Part shown: positions 33,698-41,627 of the stretch, piece by piece
How positions within the stretch are numbered: the first letter of the stretch is position 1
Layout: each line of letters opens with the position of its first letter
Source of the DNA: Porphyromonas catoniae ATCC 51270
Lineage (GTDB): Bacteria; Bacteroidota; Bacteroidia; Bacteroidales; Porphyromonadaceae
DNA length: 64,000 nucleotides
Assembly (NCBI RefSeq): GCF_000565015.1
Contig: NZ_JDFF01000008.1
Location: 1-64,000 of the forward strand
Direction: 5' to 3'
Translations under genes and position numbers: made by a program
The notes under the pieces: generated by a model
What the model was told of the DNA's origin: nothing
The model's database searches: none
What the model saw: only the letters and a program-made list of their open reading frames with translations

Positions 33698-35908
33698 CTA
33701 TTGTATGGCGAGGTTGGCGTCGTTGACTGCGCTGAGGAGGACTTCAGTAACGGCTGCCTTGACCTCGGAGTTGTCGCCCTGAAGGTTTGAAGTATGGATG
33801 TGGAGGCTCTCAACGAGCTTGCCGATGTGGATCGTGACGTTACGGATGCCATTGCCACTGCCTTTACCCTTGCCGCCTGTGTCAAGCGACGTATCACCGC
33901 CGAGCGTGCCAGGCTTTGGGGGCTTGGGGGGTGTTGTGCCACCGCCTCCACCACCATTAAGCAGCTCCGTGAGGTCGGGGAGGGTGAGGTCGATGGGCGT
34001 ATCACCTTGCTGCTCGTGCTTCTTCCGCTCCTCTTCGGCTTTCGCTTCGGCTTCACTGCGTGCCATCTCCTCATCGTAGGCGGACTTGAAGGCATTCGCC
34101 GTCTCTGCACCGAACTTACTCATCGCCCCCGTCATCTTGTCGAGGGCTTTGTTGATGCCGTCACCATCGAAGCTGAAGGCGGCGAGGATAAGCTCTCCAA
34201 TACCTGTAAAGACGTCCTTTGCCATATCCCAGATACCGCCAAAGATCGCCTTACACGCTGCCCAAAGACCTTTAAGTACCGCGCGGAACTTCGCGGAGGT
34301 GTTCCAGAAGTACACACCCAAAGCTACGAGGGCAGCAATGGCAGCGGCTATCCACCCGATAATCGGGATGGACATAATAGCGGCAGAGACGGCACGGCAA
34401 GCGGTCTGTGCCGCGACGCTGAAGGAGGCAAAGGCGATCTGCGCATTGAGGGCAAAGCCGATCTGTGCCGCCCCGCCTGTGACGAGCGAGATGAGGTAGT
34501 AGCCGAGGGCGGAGATGCCCGCCCAGATACCACGGAGGGCAAAGAGGACGACGGACTTTGTGCCGATCCACGAGCTGACAGCAAAGGCAATCATCCGTGT
34601 TCGGGCGATGGCGAGGAAGTTCAGGAAGCCCTGCCAGACGGTACTCTTGGCGATGACGCCAGCTAGGAGCGAGAGGTACTGCCAGGCGTATTTGCCAAGC
34701 GTTCCCATGAAGCCGAGGAGGGGTAAGATCTGCGCAATAGGTACGAGGGCTTCGCCTACGACGGAGCTCCACATCCCGAGGTCACCCGTAGCGTTCAGGA
34801 GGGAGATCTTGAGGTCATCGAACTGCTGGCGGATGCGTGCCTGCCGCTCGACGAAGCTCGTCATCACGACCTCCGCCTGCTCGTGGGCAGACTGCGTGCC
34901 ACGGATCTTATCGGTGTAGTCTGCGACTTCGTCTGCGCCTCCGATAAGAGCCATGGCGGCGTTGGTGTTCTCCTTGCCGAAGAGCTTCGCTAAGAGGGCG
35001 GAGTCCTCCATCACGGGGCGGAGCATGTCGAGCCGCTCCTTGAGACTCTTGGACTTGTCGCCTAGGGCGGTGACGCTGATACCAGCGCGTGCCAGTTCCT
35101 TGCGGGCGTCTTTGGGGAGGAAACGCCCCTGAGCGAGCGTAGCTAGGACGTTGCGGAGGGCGATACCGCCCTCACTGCCCTTTTTGCCTGCCTTATCCAA
35201 GACCTGGATGGCGGCGTTCGTCTCCTCGAAGGACACGCCTGCGCCCTTGGCTGCCATCCCTGCCTGCTCGAGGGCTTCCTTGATCTGCGGGAGTTCGGCA
35301 GATCCTTCCTGCCCAGCGGCAGCCATGACGTTCATCATACGTGCCATCTCCTCAGCCGCAGCGGTGGGGTCAGAGAGGTCGACGCCATACTGGTTCATGG
35401 CGGTGTTAAGCACCTCAGCTGCGGCGGTGGCGTCACCTCCCATGAGCTTGGAGAGGGTGGCGACATGCTCCCCCATCGCTTTTAGGGCTACGGGGCTTTG
35501 GGCGAGTTCGGGGGCGAGCTGCCCGAGGATGAGCTTGTACGACTCTACCGCTCCTGCCGCATCGATGCCGAAGGCTTTTGCTGTTGCTCGGGCATAGCCC
35601 TCGATCTGCTGGAGCTTGTCGCCCGTGACGCCTGTGATGGCTTGGAGGTCGACAAGGGAGGTATTGAGCGCAACGCCTGGGGCGATAAGCCCTTGTATCC
35701 CATCGGTCAGCTGCTGCGCCCCCTTAACGAGGTTATCGAGCTGGAAGCCCTTGTCGGCGAGCTGAGCGAAGGCACTCTTCGTCTTCTTCGCCTGCGCCTC
35801 GGTCTTCTCGAGCTCGCCTGTGACCTCGGTAACGTTCTTCTTCATCTTATCGAGCGCGTCGATAAGATTGCCTTTCACGTTCCAGATGTAGTCGATGATG
35901 GGGTTCAC
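33698..35908 (-). CDS. Tail tape measure protein (TP901 family)
   Basis: The 736-residue protein sets tail length and occupies the tail tube. The N-terminal coiled-coil (MKKNVTEVTGELEKTEAQAKKTKSAFAQL) leads to the PhageMin_Tail domain (SLVDLQAITGVTGDKLQQIEGYARATAKAFGIDAAGAVESYKLILGQLAPEL...VLNTAMNQYGVD). Several hydrophobic segments lie in the middle (for example FASFSVAAQTACRAVSAAIMSIPIIGWIAAAIAALVALGVYF). A Gly-rich linker precedes the C-terminal beta part. The frameshifted chaperone gene upstream is the expected partner. Confidence 0.9.
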   Translation of the reverse strand: MNPIIDYIWNVKGNLIDALDKMKKNVTEVTGELEKTEAQAKKTKSAFAQLADKGFQLDNLVKGAQQLTDGIQGLIAPGVALNTSLVDLQAITGVTGDKLQQIEGYARATAKAFGIDAAGAVESYKLILGQLAPELAQSPVALKAMGEHVATLSKLMGGDATAAAEVLNTAMNQYGVDLSDPTAAAEEMARMMNVMAAAGQEGSAELPQIKEALEQAGMAAKGAGVSFEETNAAIQVLDKAGKKGSEGGIALRNVLATLAQGRFLPKDARKELARAGISVTALGDKSKSLKERLDMLRPVMEDSALLAKLFGKENTNAAMALIGGADEVADYTDKIRGTQSAHEQAEVVMTSFVERQARIRQQFDDLKISLLNATGDLGMWSSVVGEALVPIAQILPLLGFMGTLGKYAWQYLSLLAGVIAKSTVWQGFLNFLAIARTRMIAFAVSSWIGTKSVVLFALRGIWAGISALGYYLISLVTGGAAQIGFALNAQIAFASFSVAAQTACRAVSAAIMSIPIIGWIAAAIAALVALGVYFWNTSAKFRAVLKGLWAACKAIFGGIWDMAKDVFTGIGELILAAFSFDGDGINKALDKMTGAMSKFGAETANAFKSAYDEEMARSEAEAKAEEERKKHEQQGDTPIDLTLPDLTELLNGGGGGGTTPPKPPKPGTLGGDTSLDTGGKGKGSGNGIRNVTIHIGKLVESLHIHTSNLQGDNSEVKAAVTEVLLSAVNDANLAIQ

Positions 35909-35947
35909 AAGATGAGCTAACTTAGTGGTGAGATATACGTTGTACTT

Positions 35948-36106
35948 ATGCTCGAAGAGAATATCCTCTTTAGAATTGCCGCTTACCTCATTATGGGTAG
36001 CGTCTTCCTGCTTGCGGTCGTTGTCCTTATTGGGCTAGTCTGCTATCCCTTCACGCGGACGTGGCGGGAGGGGCTGTTTCGTGGAGGCTTCTTTAGGCGC
36101 GATTAG
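35948..36106 (+). CDS. 52-residue single-span membrane protein
   Basis: ATG 35948 to TAG 36104-36106 encodes 52 residues: MLEENILFRIAAYLIMGSVF, then LLAVVVLIGLVCY and a basic tail ending GGFFRRD. One membrane helix with a positive C-terminus is clear. It lies on the strand opposite to all neighbours, in the gap between the tape measure and tail chaperone genes, where the minus strand has no open frame. Codon choice looks natural for the phage. The function is unknown; a holin-like or exclusion peptide are options. Confidence 0.55.
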   Translation: MLEENILFRIAAYLIMGSVFLLAVVVLIGLVCYPFTRTWREGLFRGGFFRRD

Positions 36107-36128
36107 TAAAGGCGCATACTAGCCCCGT

Positions 36129-36691
36129 TTACGAGTCTCCGTCTTTTGCACCGAGGGCAAGGGCGATGGCGCGCTGCAGCTGCCCCTCGCGTCGTTTCTC
36201 CAGCCAGAGGGACTGGGCAAGGCTTCTTGCCCAGTCCTCTTCGTTTAGGCTGTGAGGGTCAAGCCCGAGGTTGGCGCGAATGAGGGCACACCCCTTGAGG
36301 AAGTCGTCGTGACCGTCCTCATCGGAGAGGAGGTGCGCCTCTATACGTTTTTTAGGCTTGCCTTGGCGGAGGTGAGGAGGGAGGCGGCAGCTTGTGCTGC
36401 AGCGAGGGCAAGGACACCATCCTCGAGGACAGCATCACTACCAGCCACACGGCAGTTACGGAGGAAAACGAGCGACGACTCCAGTTCGTCCGTCTTGCTC
36501 ATGGCGGAGACGGCTTTGAGGACATTAAAGTCGGGGCGGCGGAGGTAGAGGCAGTGCACTTCGTCTTCGTCGGTGATCTCCACGAGGTAGACGCGCCCAC
36601 GGGTCTTTGCCTTCAGGGCTTCGAGGGCTTCGGGTGTAAGCTCGCCGATACGCTTTTGTTCGGTCTTCACTTCTTTCTTTTCTTCAGTCAT
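36129..36691 (-). CDS. Tail assembly chaperone, gpG-T type fusion by -1 frameshift
   Basis: The zero-frame product ends at 36341, but a slippery heptamer A AAA AAC (36353 down to 36347) precedes the stop. A -1 shift there continues for 72 codons (RIEAHLLSDEDGHDDFLKGCALIRANLG...) to TAA at 36131-36129, giving about 187 residues. A GAGG-CGCA-CCTC hairpin can form about five bases downstream of the heptamer. Two-part tail chaperones made by frameshifting directly upstream of the tape measure gene are widespread in tailed phages (lambda G/GT). Confidence 0.8.
36341..36691 (-). CDS. Tail assembly chaperone, short (unshifted) product
   Basis: The 116-residue acidic protein (MTEEKKEVKTEQKRIGELTPEALEALKAKTRGRVYLVEITDEDEVHCLY...SAKASLKNV) is the gpG-equivalent, read in the zero frame to TAG at 36343-36341. 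It would be the main product, with a minor extended form from the frameshift described for the longer feature. Together they coat the tape measure during tail assembly. Confidence 0.75.
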   Translation of the reverse strand: MTEEKKEVKTEQKRIGELTPEALEALKAKTRGRVYLVEITDEDEVHCLYLRRPDFNVLKAVSAMSKTDELESSLVFLRNCRVAGSDAVLEDGVLALAAAQAAASLLTSAKASLKNV

Positions 36692-36726
36692 AATACCTGC
36701 TTAATCAGTGTTTAATCGGTGAATAA

Positions 36727-37173
36727 CTACGCCTTAATGCCCCACTCGATGTGCGAGGGGATAAGCTCCAGCTCGACCTGTATGTCGGTGTCGCCCTCCT
36801 TGACCTTGCGGGCGTTGTCGGAGAAGTGGCAGTTGCGCACCTTATCGTAGGTGATAAGTCCCGTTGTGGGGTGGAGGTAGCCAACGAGGACGTCGAACAT
36901 CCCGAGGTCTTGTAACCTGCCCGTCTTGCTCTTCGCCTGCAGGAGGTTCACCTCATCGAGATAGAGGGTGAGCTTGGCGGTTGGGGTGATGCGCCCAACG
37001 CCACGCCCCACGGGGTAGCGTCCTGCGCCGTACTTGTTGCTGATCTCCTGCTTGTCCTCGTACTCGATGGAGGTAATGCCCGTGAGGGGGACACCTTGGA
37101 TAGCGACTTGGATCGATGCCCAGCTGTGGAGGATGCCGTTAATGAGGGGCGTTCCGTTGTGATCTATTGCCAT
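36727..37173 (-). CDS. Tail tube protein
   Basis: The 148-residue protein lies directly after the sheath gene and before the tail chaperones, the standard place of the tube gene in contractile-tail phages. The sequence includes ILHSWASIQVAIQGVPLTGITSIEYEDKQEISNKYGAGRYPVGRGVG and a beta-rich C-terminal half (DTDIQVELELIPSHIEW), similar to Mu gp40-like tube proteins. It polymerises as hexameric rings around the tape measure. Confidence 0.75.
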   Translation of the reverse strand: MAIDHNGTPLINGILHSWASIQVAIQGVPLTGITSIEYEDKQEISNKYGAGRYPVGRGVGRITPTAKLTLYLDEVNLLQAKSKTGRLQDLGMFDVLVGYLHPTTGLITYDKVRNCHFSDNARKVKEGDTDIQVELELIPSHIEWGIKA

Positions 37174-37184
37174 GACTGCTGTGA

Positions 37185-38384
37185 TTAGAGTTTGTTGGTG
37201 TATCCGATCTTGAGGACAAACTTGCGGGCGACACCTACGGGGACAGAGCGGATGATGATCTCGATCTTGGAGGAGGCGAGGACGTCCTGCTCGGGGTCGA
37301 TGTAGACCCGATAACCTGATAGTTCGCCTGCCTTTGCCATATCCTCAAGGGCGCGGTTGGCTTCGGTTTCGAGGTAGGCGATGGAGTGGCTCTGGATCTT
37401 GCCCGTCGTCTCGTCCATATAGATGCTCCCCGAGAGCTTGCCGACGAGGTAGCGACGGATACCGCGCTCGGCTTTGTCCATCGTGCGGACGCGTTCGAGG
37501 AAGGCGTAGTCGCTGAGGGCGTCGTCCATCGTGTGGCTGTCGCTGGCGTACGTGCCGCTGATGTCGGGGTAGGTGACGGCAAAGAGGTAGTGCGCCTTGT
37601 CGAGCGTGTCAATCACCGCCTCATCGAGGTCACGCAGGAGTGTGCCGTCCCCAAAGCCAGCGAGCGAAAGCCCCAGTGGGAACTGATCCACCCACGCAAT
37701 GGACTGGTGTACCTTGGCGCGGGAGAGGATGCCGAGGAACGCTCCGAGGGCAGAGACGCTGGTCTTCGCCGTCTTGTTGGCGTCTGCGGTGTAGAGCTTT
37801 GCAGCTACGCCTTCGCCGTCCTGGGCGATCACCACCGACACACGGCTCTTGCCACTGCCCGCAAGGTTCGCGGGGAGGGAAGAGACGGGGGAGGTGACCT
37901 TTGGGGCGAGGAGGACGGAGAGGGGCATCGAAGCGACAGAAAGGTTGTCTGTTACACCACTCAGCGTCGTGAGGAGGCTAGCTGTCACCGCCACGTCACC
38001 AAGGTAGATCCCCACCTGGCGAAGGCGACCCTCAGCGTAGCGTTGCAAAAGCTTCAGCTCGGCGAAGGTGTAATTACCACCTGTGGGCTTTGCAAACAGC
38101 CCAACGTAGAGGAGGACACCTGGGTTCAGTCGGTAGATCTCAGAGAGCTGATAGTGCAAGACATGTAGCTCCCACTTAGCGTTATCGGCAGTGATACCGA
38201 GAGCTTCGGCACGCTCGATAGAGGAGATGGGGAGGATACGATTAGTCGTACTAAAGCCGTCCTTGACCTCAGGCTTAGCAGTTGGGAGGTCGGTCACATA
38301 GGCGAGGTAGCCCGTGATATGATCCTCCCCAGGGAGGGAGGCAGGAATGCCCCCGTTCTCCCGAAGGAATGTTAGCTTATTCAT
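37185..38384 (-). CDS. Contractile tail sheath protein (DUF2586)
   Basis: The 399-residue protein matches the DUF2586 sheath group of Bacteroidota Mu-like phages. Features are an N-terminal ITGYLAYVTDLP, a middle region with YRLNPGVLLYVGLFAKPTGGNYTFAELKLLQ, and a C-terminal half containing ISGTYASDSHTMDDALSDYAFLERVRTMDKAERGIRRYLVGKLSG and a final beta domain (KIEIIIRSVPVGVARKFVLKIGY) like those of contractile sheaths. It identifies the particle as a myovirus. The gene starts four bases from the end of the upstream gene. Confidence 0.8.
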   Translation of the reverse strand: MNKLTFLRENGGIPASLPGEDHITGYLAYVTDLPTAKPEVKDGFSTTNRILPISSIERAEALGITADNAKWELHVLHYQLSEIYRLNPGVLLYVGLFAKPTGGNYTFAELKLLQRYAEGRLRQVGIYLGDVAVTASLLTTLSGVTDNLSVASMPLSVLLAPKVTSPVSSLPANLAGSGKSRVSVVIAQDGEGVAAKLYTADANKTAKTSVSALGAFLGILSRAKVHQSIAWVDQFPLGLSLAGFGDGTLLRDLDEAVIDTLDKAHYLFAVTYPDISGTYASDSHTMDDALSDYAFLERVRTMDKAERGIRRYLVGKLSGSIYMDETTGKIQSHSIAYLETEANRALEDMAKAGELSGYRVYIDPEQDVLASSKIEIIIRSVPVGVARKFVLKIGYTNKL

Positions 38385-38387
38385 GTC

Positions 38388-38909
38388 TTACTTCGTTTCT
38401 TGCTGTTCTGCCTCGGGGTGAAGGAGGGACGAGGGGACGAGCTTCTGTAGCTCCTCGGTGGAGAGTCCAGGGCGCGTGAAGTAACAGACGGTCTCGTCCT
38501 TGATGTTACGGGCATGGTTGCGTGCATCGGTGTAGTAGCCAAAGAGCGTCCCATCGGTTGTAGCGAAGATGACGTCCATACTGTTCTCTTCCATAATCTC
38601 ACGCGCCAGCTTCTCAAGAGCCGTTGTAGCGTCTTCTTCAGCTTCTTCAAGAGGTTCTTTATCGTCAGCTGTACCATCGCCTGCTTCACCTGCTGCATCT
38701 TCTTCGTTAGGTGCGTCTGCATCCTCTTCAGGTGTAGACTTCTTGGGAGCATTCTTTGCTCCCTTCTTCGTTGCCTTTGCCTTGTCTTCGGTCGTATCCT
38801 CGGATGTACCTTCAGGCATTGTGTTTTGAGCTTCAGTAGGCTCTTGGGGTGTTGCGGGCTGACCCACGGGCTTTATCTGCTCTTCAGGGGTCTGAATATC
38901 TTGTGCCAT
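38388..38909 (-). CDS. Acidic low-complexity phage protein
   Basis: The 173-residue protein has a long N-terminal stretch rich in Glu, Asp, Ala, Lys and Thr (about residues 1-95) that is probably disordered. A small folded C-terminus follows (MDVIFATTDGTLFGYYTDARNHARNIKDETVCYFTR). The first 37 bases overlap the end of the spanin-like gene. It sits between lysis genes and the sheath. The function is not recognised; head completion or tail initiation are possible by position. Confidence 0.6.
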   Translation of the reverse strand: MAQDIQTPEEQIKPVGQPATPQEPTEAQNTMPEGTSEDTTEDKAKATKKGAKNAPKKSTPEEDADAPNEEDAAGEAGDGTADDKEPLEEAEEDATTALEKLAREIMEENSMDVIFATTDGTLFGYYTDARNHARNIKDETVCYFTRPGLSTEELQKLVPSSLLHPEAEQQETK

Positions 38910-39496
38910 AATATGATTGCTGTTAGGGTGAGTAGTACGATTATAAGGAGGGAGAGGGGGCGGGTGAGCGTTGCAAGGAGTCCTGTGTGGACGTCCGCCT
39001 TCTTCGTAGTCTCCGTCTGCAAAGTCTTATGCTCGATGCTGCGGAGCACCTTCAGGGGGACAAGGGCGGTCACAGAGTCGGCTTCCGCGGTGATGTCGAG
39101 CTTGCCGTCGCGCTTGGAGACACCTAGTGTAAGGCGTCCCTTTTTGACGTGGTAGCCTGCGCCCTCGGGGAGGTCACGGAGGGTCGAGATCGAGAGCTGG
39201 GGGAGCGTCGCTGTCTCCTGAGGTATGGTCACGGGCTGTTGGTGTATCTCGACGCGCTCGCGGACGCTGTCGGAGGAGCTGACGGAGGTCTGGCTCGACT
39301 TCTGTACGCTGCAGCTCACGCCGAATAGGGCAAGTAGCCCAAATGCGGCAGCTCGAGCCTTTCGTAATCGCCCGCTCGAGGCGCGCGAGGAGGGTGCGCA
39401 GCTCCGAGGTCTCTTCGGAGAGCTGGAGGAGCTGTCCGTGGACGTCCTCGTACATCGCCTTGTAGGTATCGTGTACCTCTTTATTGACTCGTGCAT
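38873..39496 (-). CDS. Candidate unimolecular spanin (lipoprotein with C-terminal membrane span)
   Basis: The credible part starts near 39370 with RKARAAAFGLLALFGVSCSVQ, a lipoprotein signal with cysteine. A periplasmic domain follows (STLRDLPEGAGYHVKKGRLTLGVSKRDGKLDITAEADS), then a C-terminal membrane helix (RPLSLLIIVLLTLTAIILWHKIF). An outer-membrane lipid anchor plus an inner-membrane helix in one chain is the layout of single-protein spanins such as T1 gp11. The only ATG in frame is at 39496, inside the upstream gene, giving an odd Ser/Arg-rich N-terminus; the true start is uncertain. It overlaps the genes on both sides. Confidence 0.6.
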   Translation of the reverse strand: MHESIKRYTIPTRRCTRTSTDSSSSSPKRPRSCAPSSRASSGRLRKARAAAFGLLALFGVSCSVQKSSQTSVSSSDSVRERVEIHQQPVTIPQETATLPQLSISTLRDLPEGAGYHVKKGRLTLGVSKRDGKLDITAEADSVTALVPLKVLRSIEHKTLQTETTKKADVHTGLLATLTRPLSLLIIVLLTLTAIILWHKIFRPLKSR

Positions 39497-39590
39497 GTCG
39501 TAGCCTTGTGCTGGTCAGCCACCCTAGGAGCATCCCTACGCCCCCCGTCGGCACCAGCCACTGCAGGAGCTGTAGGATATGATCCATCAT
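39174..39590 (-). CDS. Phage membrane protein with coiled coil (lysis region)
   Basis: The 138-residue protein has an N-terminal membrane segment (LLQWLVPTGGVGMLLGWLTS). A coiled-coil stretch follows (VNKEVHDTYKAMYEDVHGQLLQLSEETSELRTLLARLERAI), then a Cys motif, CRIWATCPIRREL. Similar proteins precede spanin-like genes in Bacteroides phages. The last 100 or so bases overlap the spanin-like frame. It could be an inner-membrane lysis component or an antiholin. It lies 24 bases after the amidase gene. Confidence 0.65.
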   Translation of the reverse strand: MMDHILQLLQWLVPTGGVGMLLGWLTSTRLRHARVNKEVHDTYKAMYEDVHGQLLQLSEETSELRTLLARLERAITKGSSCRIWATCPIRRELQRTEVEPDLRQLLRQRPRARRDTPTARDHTSGDSDAPPALDLDPP

Positions 39591-39613
39591 GGGTGATACT
39601 TCGCTGTTCGTTG

Positions 39614-40078
39614 TTACTGATTAATGCCGATTGACCTTAGCCACCGCTGCACGTCGAAGCTAGGGCAAGCCTTCTTCGCCACCTCGTTATGTCCGATAAT
39701 GCGGACACAGGGGTGCTTTGCGTGGAAGTTAAGGACGTACCGCTTCAAGGCTTCGAGTTGCTGGGGTGTACGGGTGTCCTTGGGGGTCTTGCCATCCTTA
39801 GCACAGCCGCCGACGTAGACGACGTGGCGGGAGATCTGGTTGTAGCCCACTGCGCCATTGGTGACCTCCCAGGGGTCTACCTCGGCATCTTCGTTGTTGC
39901 TGACGAGTCGCTCCACTTTGCCATCGAGGTGGATCATATCGGTGTAGCCGACTTGCTTCCAGCCTCTACCGCCCTTAGCTACTGGTGCGGTGTGCCATCT
40001 GCGGATCTCGTCGCTGGTCACTGCCCGCCCCTCAGGGGTGGCGGTGCAGTGGAGGACGAGGTAGCGTAACTTAGCCAT
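39614..40078 (-). CDS. N-acetylmuramoyl-L-alanine amidase (endolysin)
   Basis: The 154-residue enzyme cuts the bond between muramic acid and the peptide in peptidoglycan, to release progeny phage. It belongs to the T7-lysozyme-like amidase group. Likely zinc ligands are H10 (LVLHCTATP), H130 and C138 (IIGHNEVAKKACPSFD); the H-to-C spacing of eight residues equals that of T7 lysozyme. No signal peptide is seen, so export would need a holin, which is not clearly identified here. Confidence 0.9.
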   Translation of the reverse strand: MAKLRYLVLHCTATPEGRAVTSDEIRRWHTAPVAKGGRGWKQVGYTDMIHLDGKVERLVSNNEDAEVDPWEVTNGAVGYNQISRHVVYVGGCAKDGKTPKDTRTPQQLEALKRYVLNFHAKHPCVRIIGHNEVAKKACPSFDVQRWLRSIGINQ

Positions 40079-40096
40079 GACTAATACTCTGGGTGG

Positions 40097-41179
40097 CTAA
40101 GCAGTGGCAGAGACGAGGGCGGCGGTACAGCCCTTGCTGCGCAGCGGCATGCAGATGGCGCGCTGGCGGACATTGAAGAGGTTGCGGTGATGCAGCGGGT
40201 CTTCCTCCGCCTTGCTGGAGTAGGTCTTCAGAGTCCCCGTGGCACGCATCATGCTCTTGTCGTGGTAGGCGATGGAGGCAGGCTTGTGCTTTGCCTGAGC
40301 TACCGCCCCGTAGGCAAGCTTCGTCTTGGCAGTCGCATCGTAGAGGGGAGACGAACTCATCTCGTAGATGTCGAAGCCGTAGAGGCGACCCACCATGCCA
40401 TTGACGTTGTCGAGGTTGTATTGACGCAGGAAGGTCTCGCTCACAGAGAGGAGGTCTTGCACGTGGTCACTGCAGAGTACCAGCACGCGCTGCCCCTGAG
40501 GGATGTTCTTCCCATCGAACCACTTTTTAAGGCGAAGGAGGTCGGAGAGCGTGAGCTTCTTGCGTCCACCTTCTGCGGCGGTGTCGCCCGAGGTGACGAA
40601 GACGGGCGAGTCCGCTTCGCTGTGCGTCTGTGGTGCGATGGCGTGCAGGGCTTTACCGATGATCTCGGCAGCGACGGCTTCCTTGTGGCGTTCCTTCACA
40701 CTCCCCAGCTTGTCGTAGCTGATGGTATCAAGCTCCTTGTCGCTGATGGCGGTTGCCTCCGTTTCAAAGTTGGCGAGGGATACCGCGCGGTCACCGTCTT
40801 GTAGCTCCTGGACGTTGAGGGGGTAGGTGTTGTTATCGATGAGCACCTTCGGGTCACCGCCCAGCTCGACAAAGTGGATGACGTCGTTCTCGACATGCTC
40901 GTCGTAGGAGGGGATGCGGGTGTACCAGCCGAGGTGTTCGAGGGCTTCACGGAGCTTCTTCACCATGACGCCCGTCCAGACCTCTTGTGCTACGCCAGCG
41001 TTGATGTTGCCTGGCTTGTAGATGACGCCCACACAGAGGAGGGCAAGGAGGAGGACGACCGACCCGATCCAGGCAGGGATGCCGATGAGGAGGGCGAGGA
41101 GCGCACCAACAGCAGCGTCGATGGCGAGGACGCCGAGGGTCACCACAAGGGGAGCGACCCAGCTTGAGAGTTTCTTCAT
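40097..41179 (-). CDS. Major capsid protein with N-terminal hydrophobic segments
   Basis: The start is ATG 41179 (MKKLSSWVAPLVV), 26 bases after the protease stop, giving 360 residues. The body fits capsid proteins of Bacteroides Mu-like phages: AQEVWTGVMVKKLREAL, HVENDVIHFVELGGDPKVLIDNNTYPLNVQELQDGDRAVSL, SYDKLGSVKERHKEA, and RVLVLCSDHVQDLL. The first 55 residues form two hydrophobic helices (VVTLGVLAIDAAVGALLALLIG; GSVVLLLALLCVGVIY), unusual for a capsid subunit. The protease just upstream may remove them. A long-form start at 41221 would overlap the protease gene. Confidence 0.8.
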   Translation of the reverse strand: MKKLSSWVAPLVVTLGVLAIDAAVGALLALLIGIPAWIGSVVLLLALLCVGVIYKPGNINAGVAQEVWTGVMVKKLREALEHLGWYTRIPSYDEHVENDVIHFVELGGDPKVLIDNNTYPLNVQELQDGDRAVSLANFETEATAISDKELDTISYDKLGSVKERHKEAVAAEIIGKALHAIAPQTHSEADSPVFVTSGDTAAEGGRKKLTLSDLLRLKKWFDGKNIPQGQRVLVLCSDHVQDLLSVSETFLRQYNLDNVNGMVGRLYGFDIYEMSSSPLYDATAKTKLAYGAVAQAKHKPASIAYHDKSMMRATGTLKTYSSKAEEDPLHHRNLFNVRQRAICMPLRSKGCTAALVSATA

Positions 41180-41204
41180 TTTCTTGTGTAATCGATTAGT
41201 GTTG

Positions 41205-41627
41205 TTACTGAGGGAGGTCAATGCCGTACTCCGCCTTATAGAGGCGTGCGTATTCTTGCGGCTGCTCCGCCTTAAGGCTTGCCAGTGTGCCTGCTGGGAC
41301 GTCGGAGAGCTTGGCGTACTGCGTGGGGGCTACCTGACCCGTGGAGGGGTGGAGGAGTTCGGACGGGCGTCGCGCAGCCGTGAGGTCACTGAGGGTGATA
41401 CGGAGCGTCTCTGCACCCATCGCAAGTCCAATCTGGGTGTAGTGCTGCCGCTGGGCTTCGGTGATCTTGCCAAGGCGTACCGCTTCGTCAATCTGTCCTG
41501 TGACCATCTGGCGACTCATCTCTTCGGCTTGCTGCGCCTTGAGGCGTAGCTGCTCGATGGAGGCTAGGACTTCCGCCTCGGTAGCCTCCTTAGGCAGTCC
41601 GAGGGCAAGCGAAATCTGTTCGTTCAT
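41205..41627 (-). CDS. Possible nested scaffold protein (Mu gpZ-like)
   Basis: An in-frame ATG at 41627 (MNEQISLALGLPKEATEAEVL) would give the 140-residue scaffold portion alone. It lies just after the Pro/Thr/Asn linker of the protease. In Mu, gene Z nests in gene I in this manner to make excess scaffold. Only position and composition support separate translation here. Confidence 0.35.
   Translation of the reverse strand: MNEQISLALGLPKEATEAEVLASIEQLRLKAQQAEEMSRQMVTGQIDEAVRLGKITEAQRQHYTQIGLAMGAETLRITLSDLTAARRPSELLHPSTGQVAPTQYAKLSDVPAGTLASLKAEQPQEYARLYKAEYGIDLPQ

Noticed and set aside
33794-34666. 290-codon plus-strand frame across the tape measure gene
   Set aside because: It is antisense to the tape measure protein and has no domain; phage coding there is clearly leftward.
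37386-38168. 260-codon plus-strand frame across the sheath gene
   Set aside because: It is antisense to the DUF2586 sheath, a shadow of GC-rich third positions.
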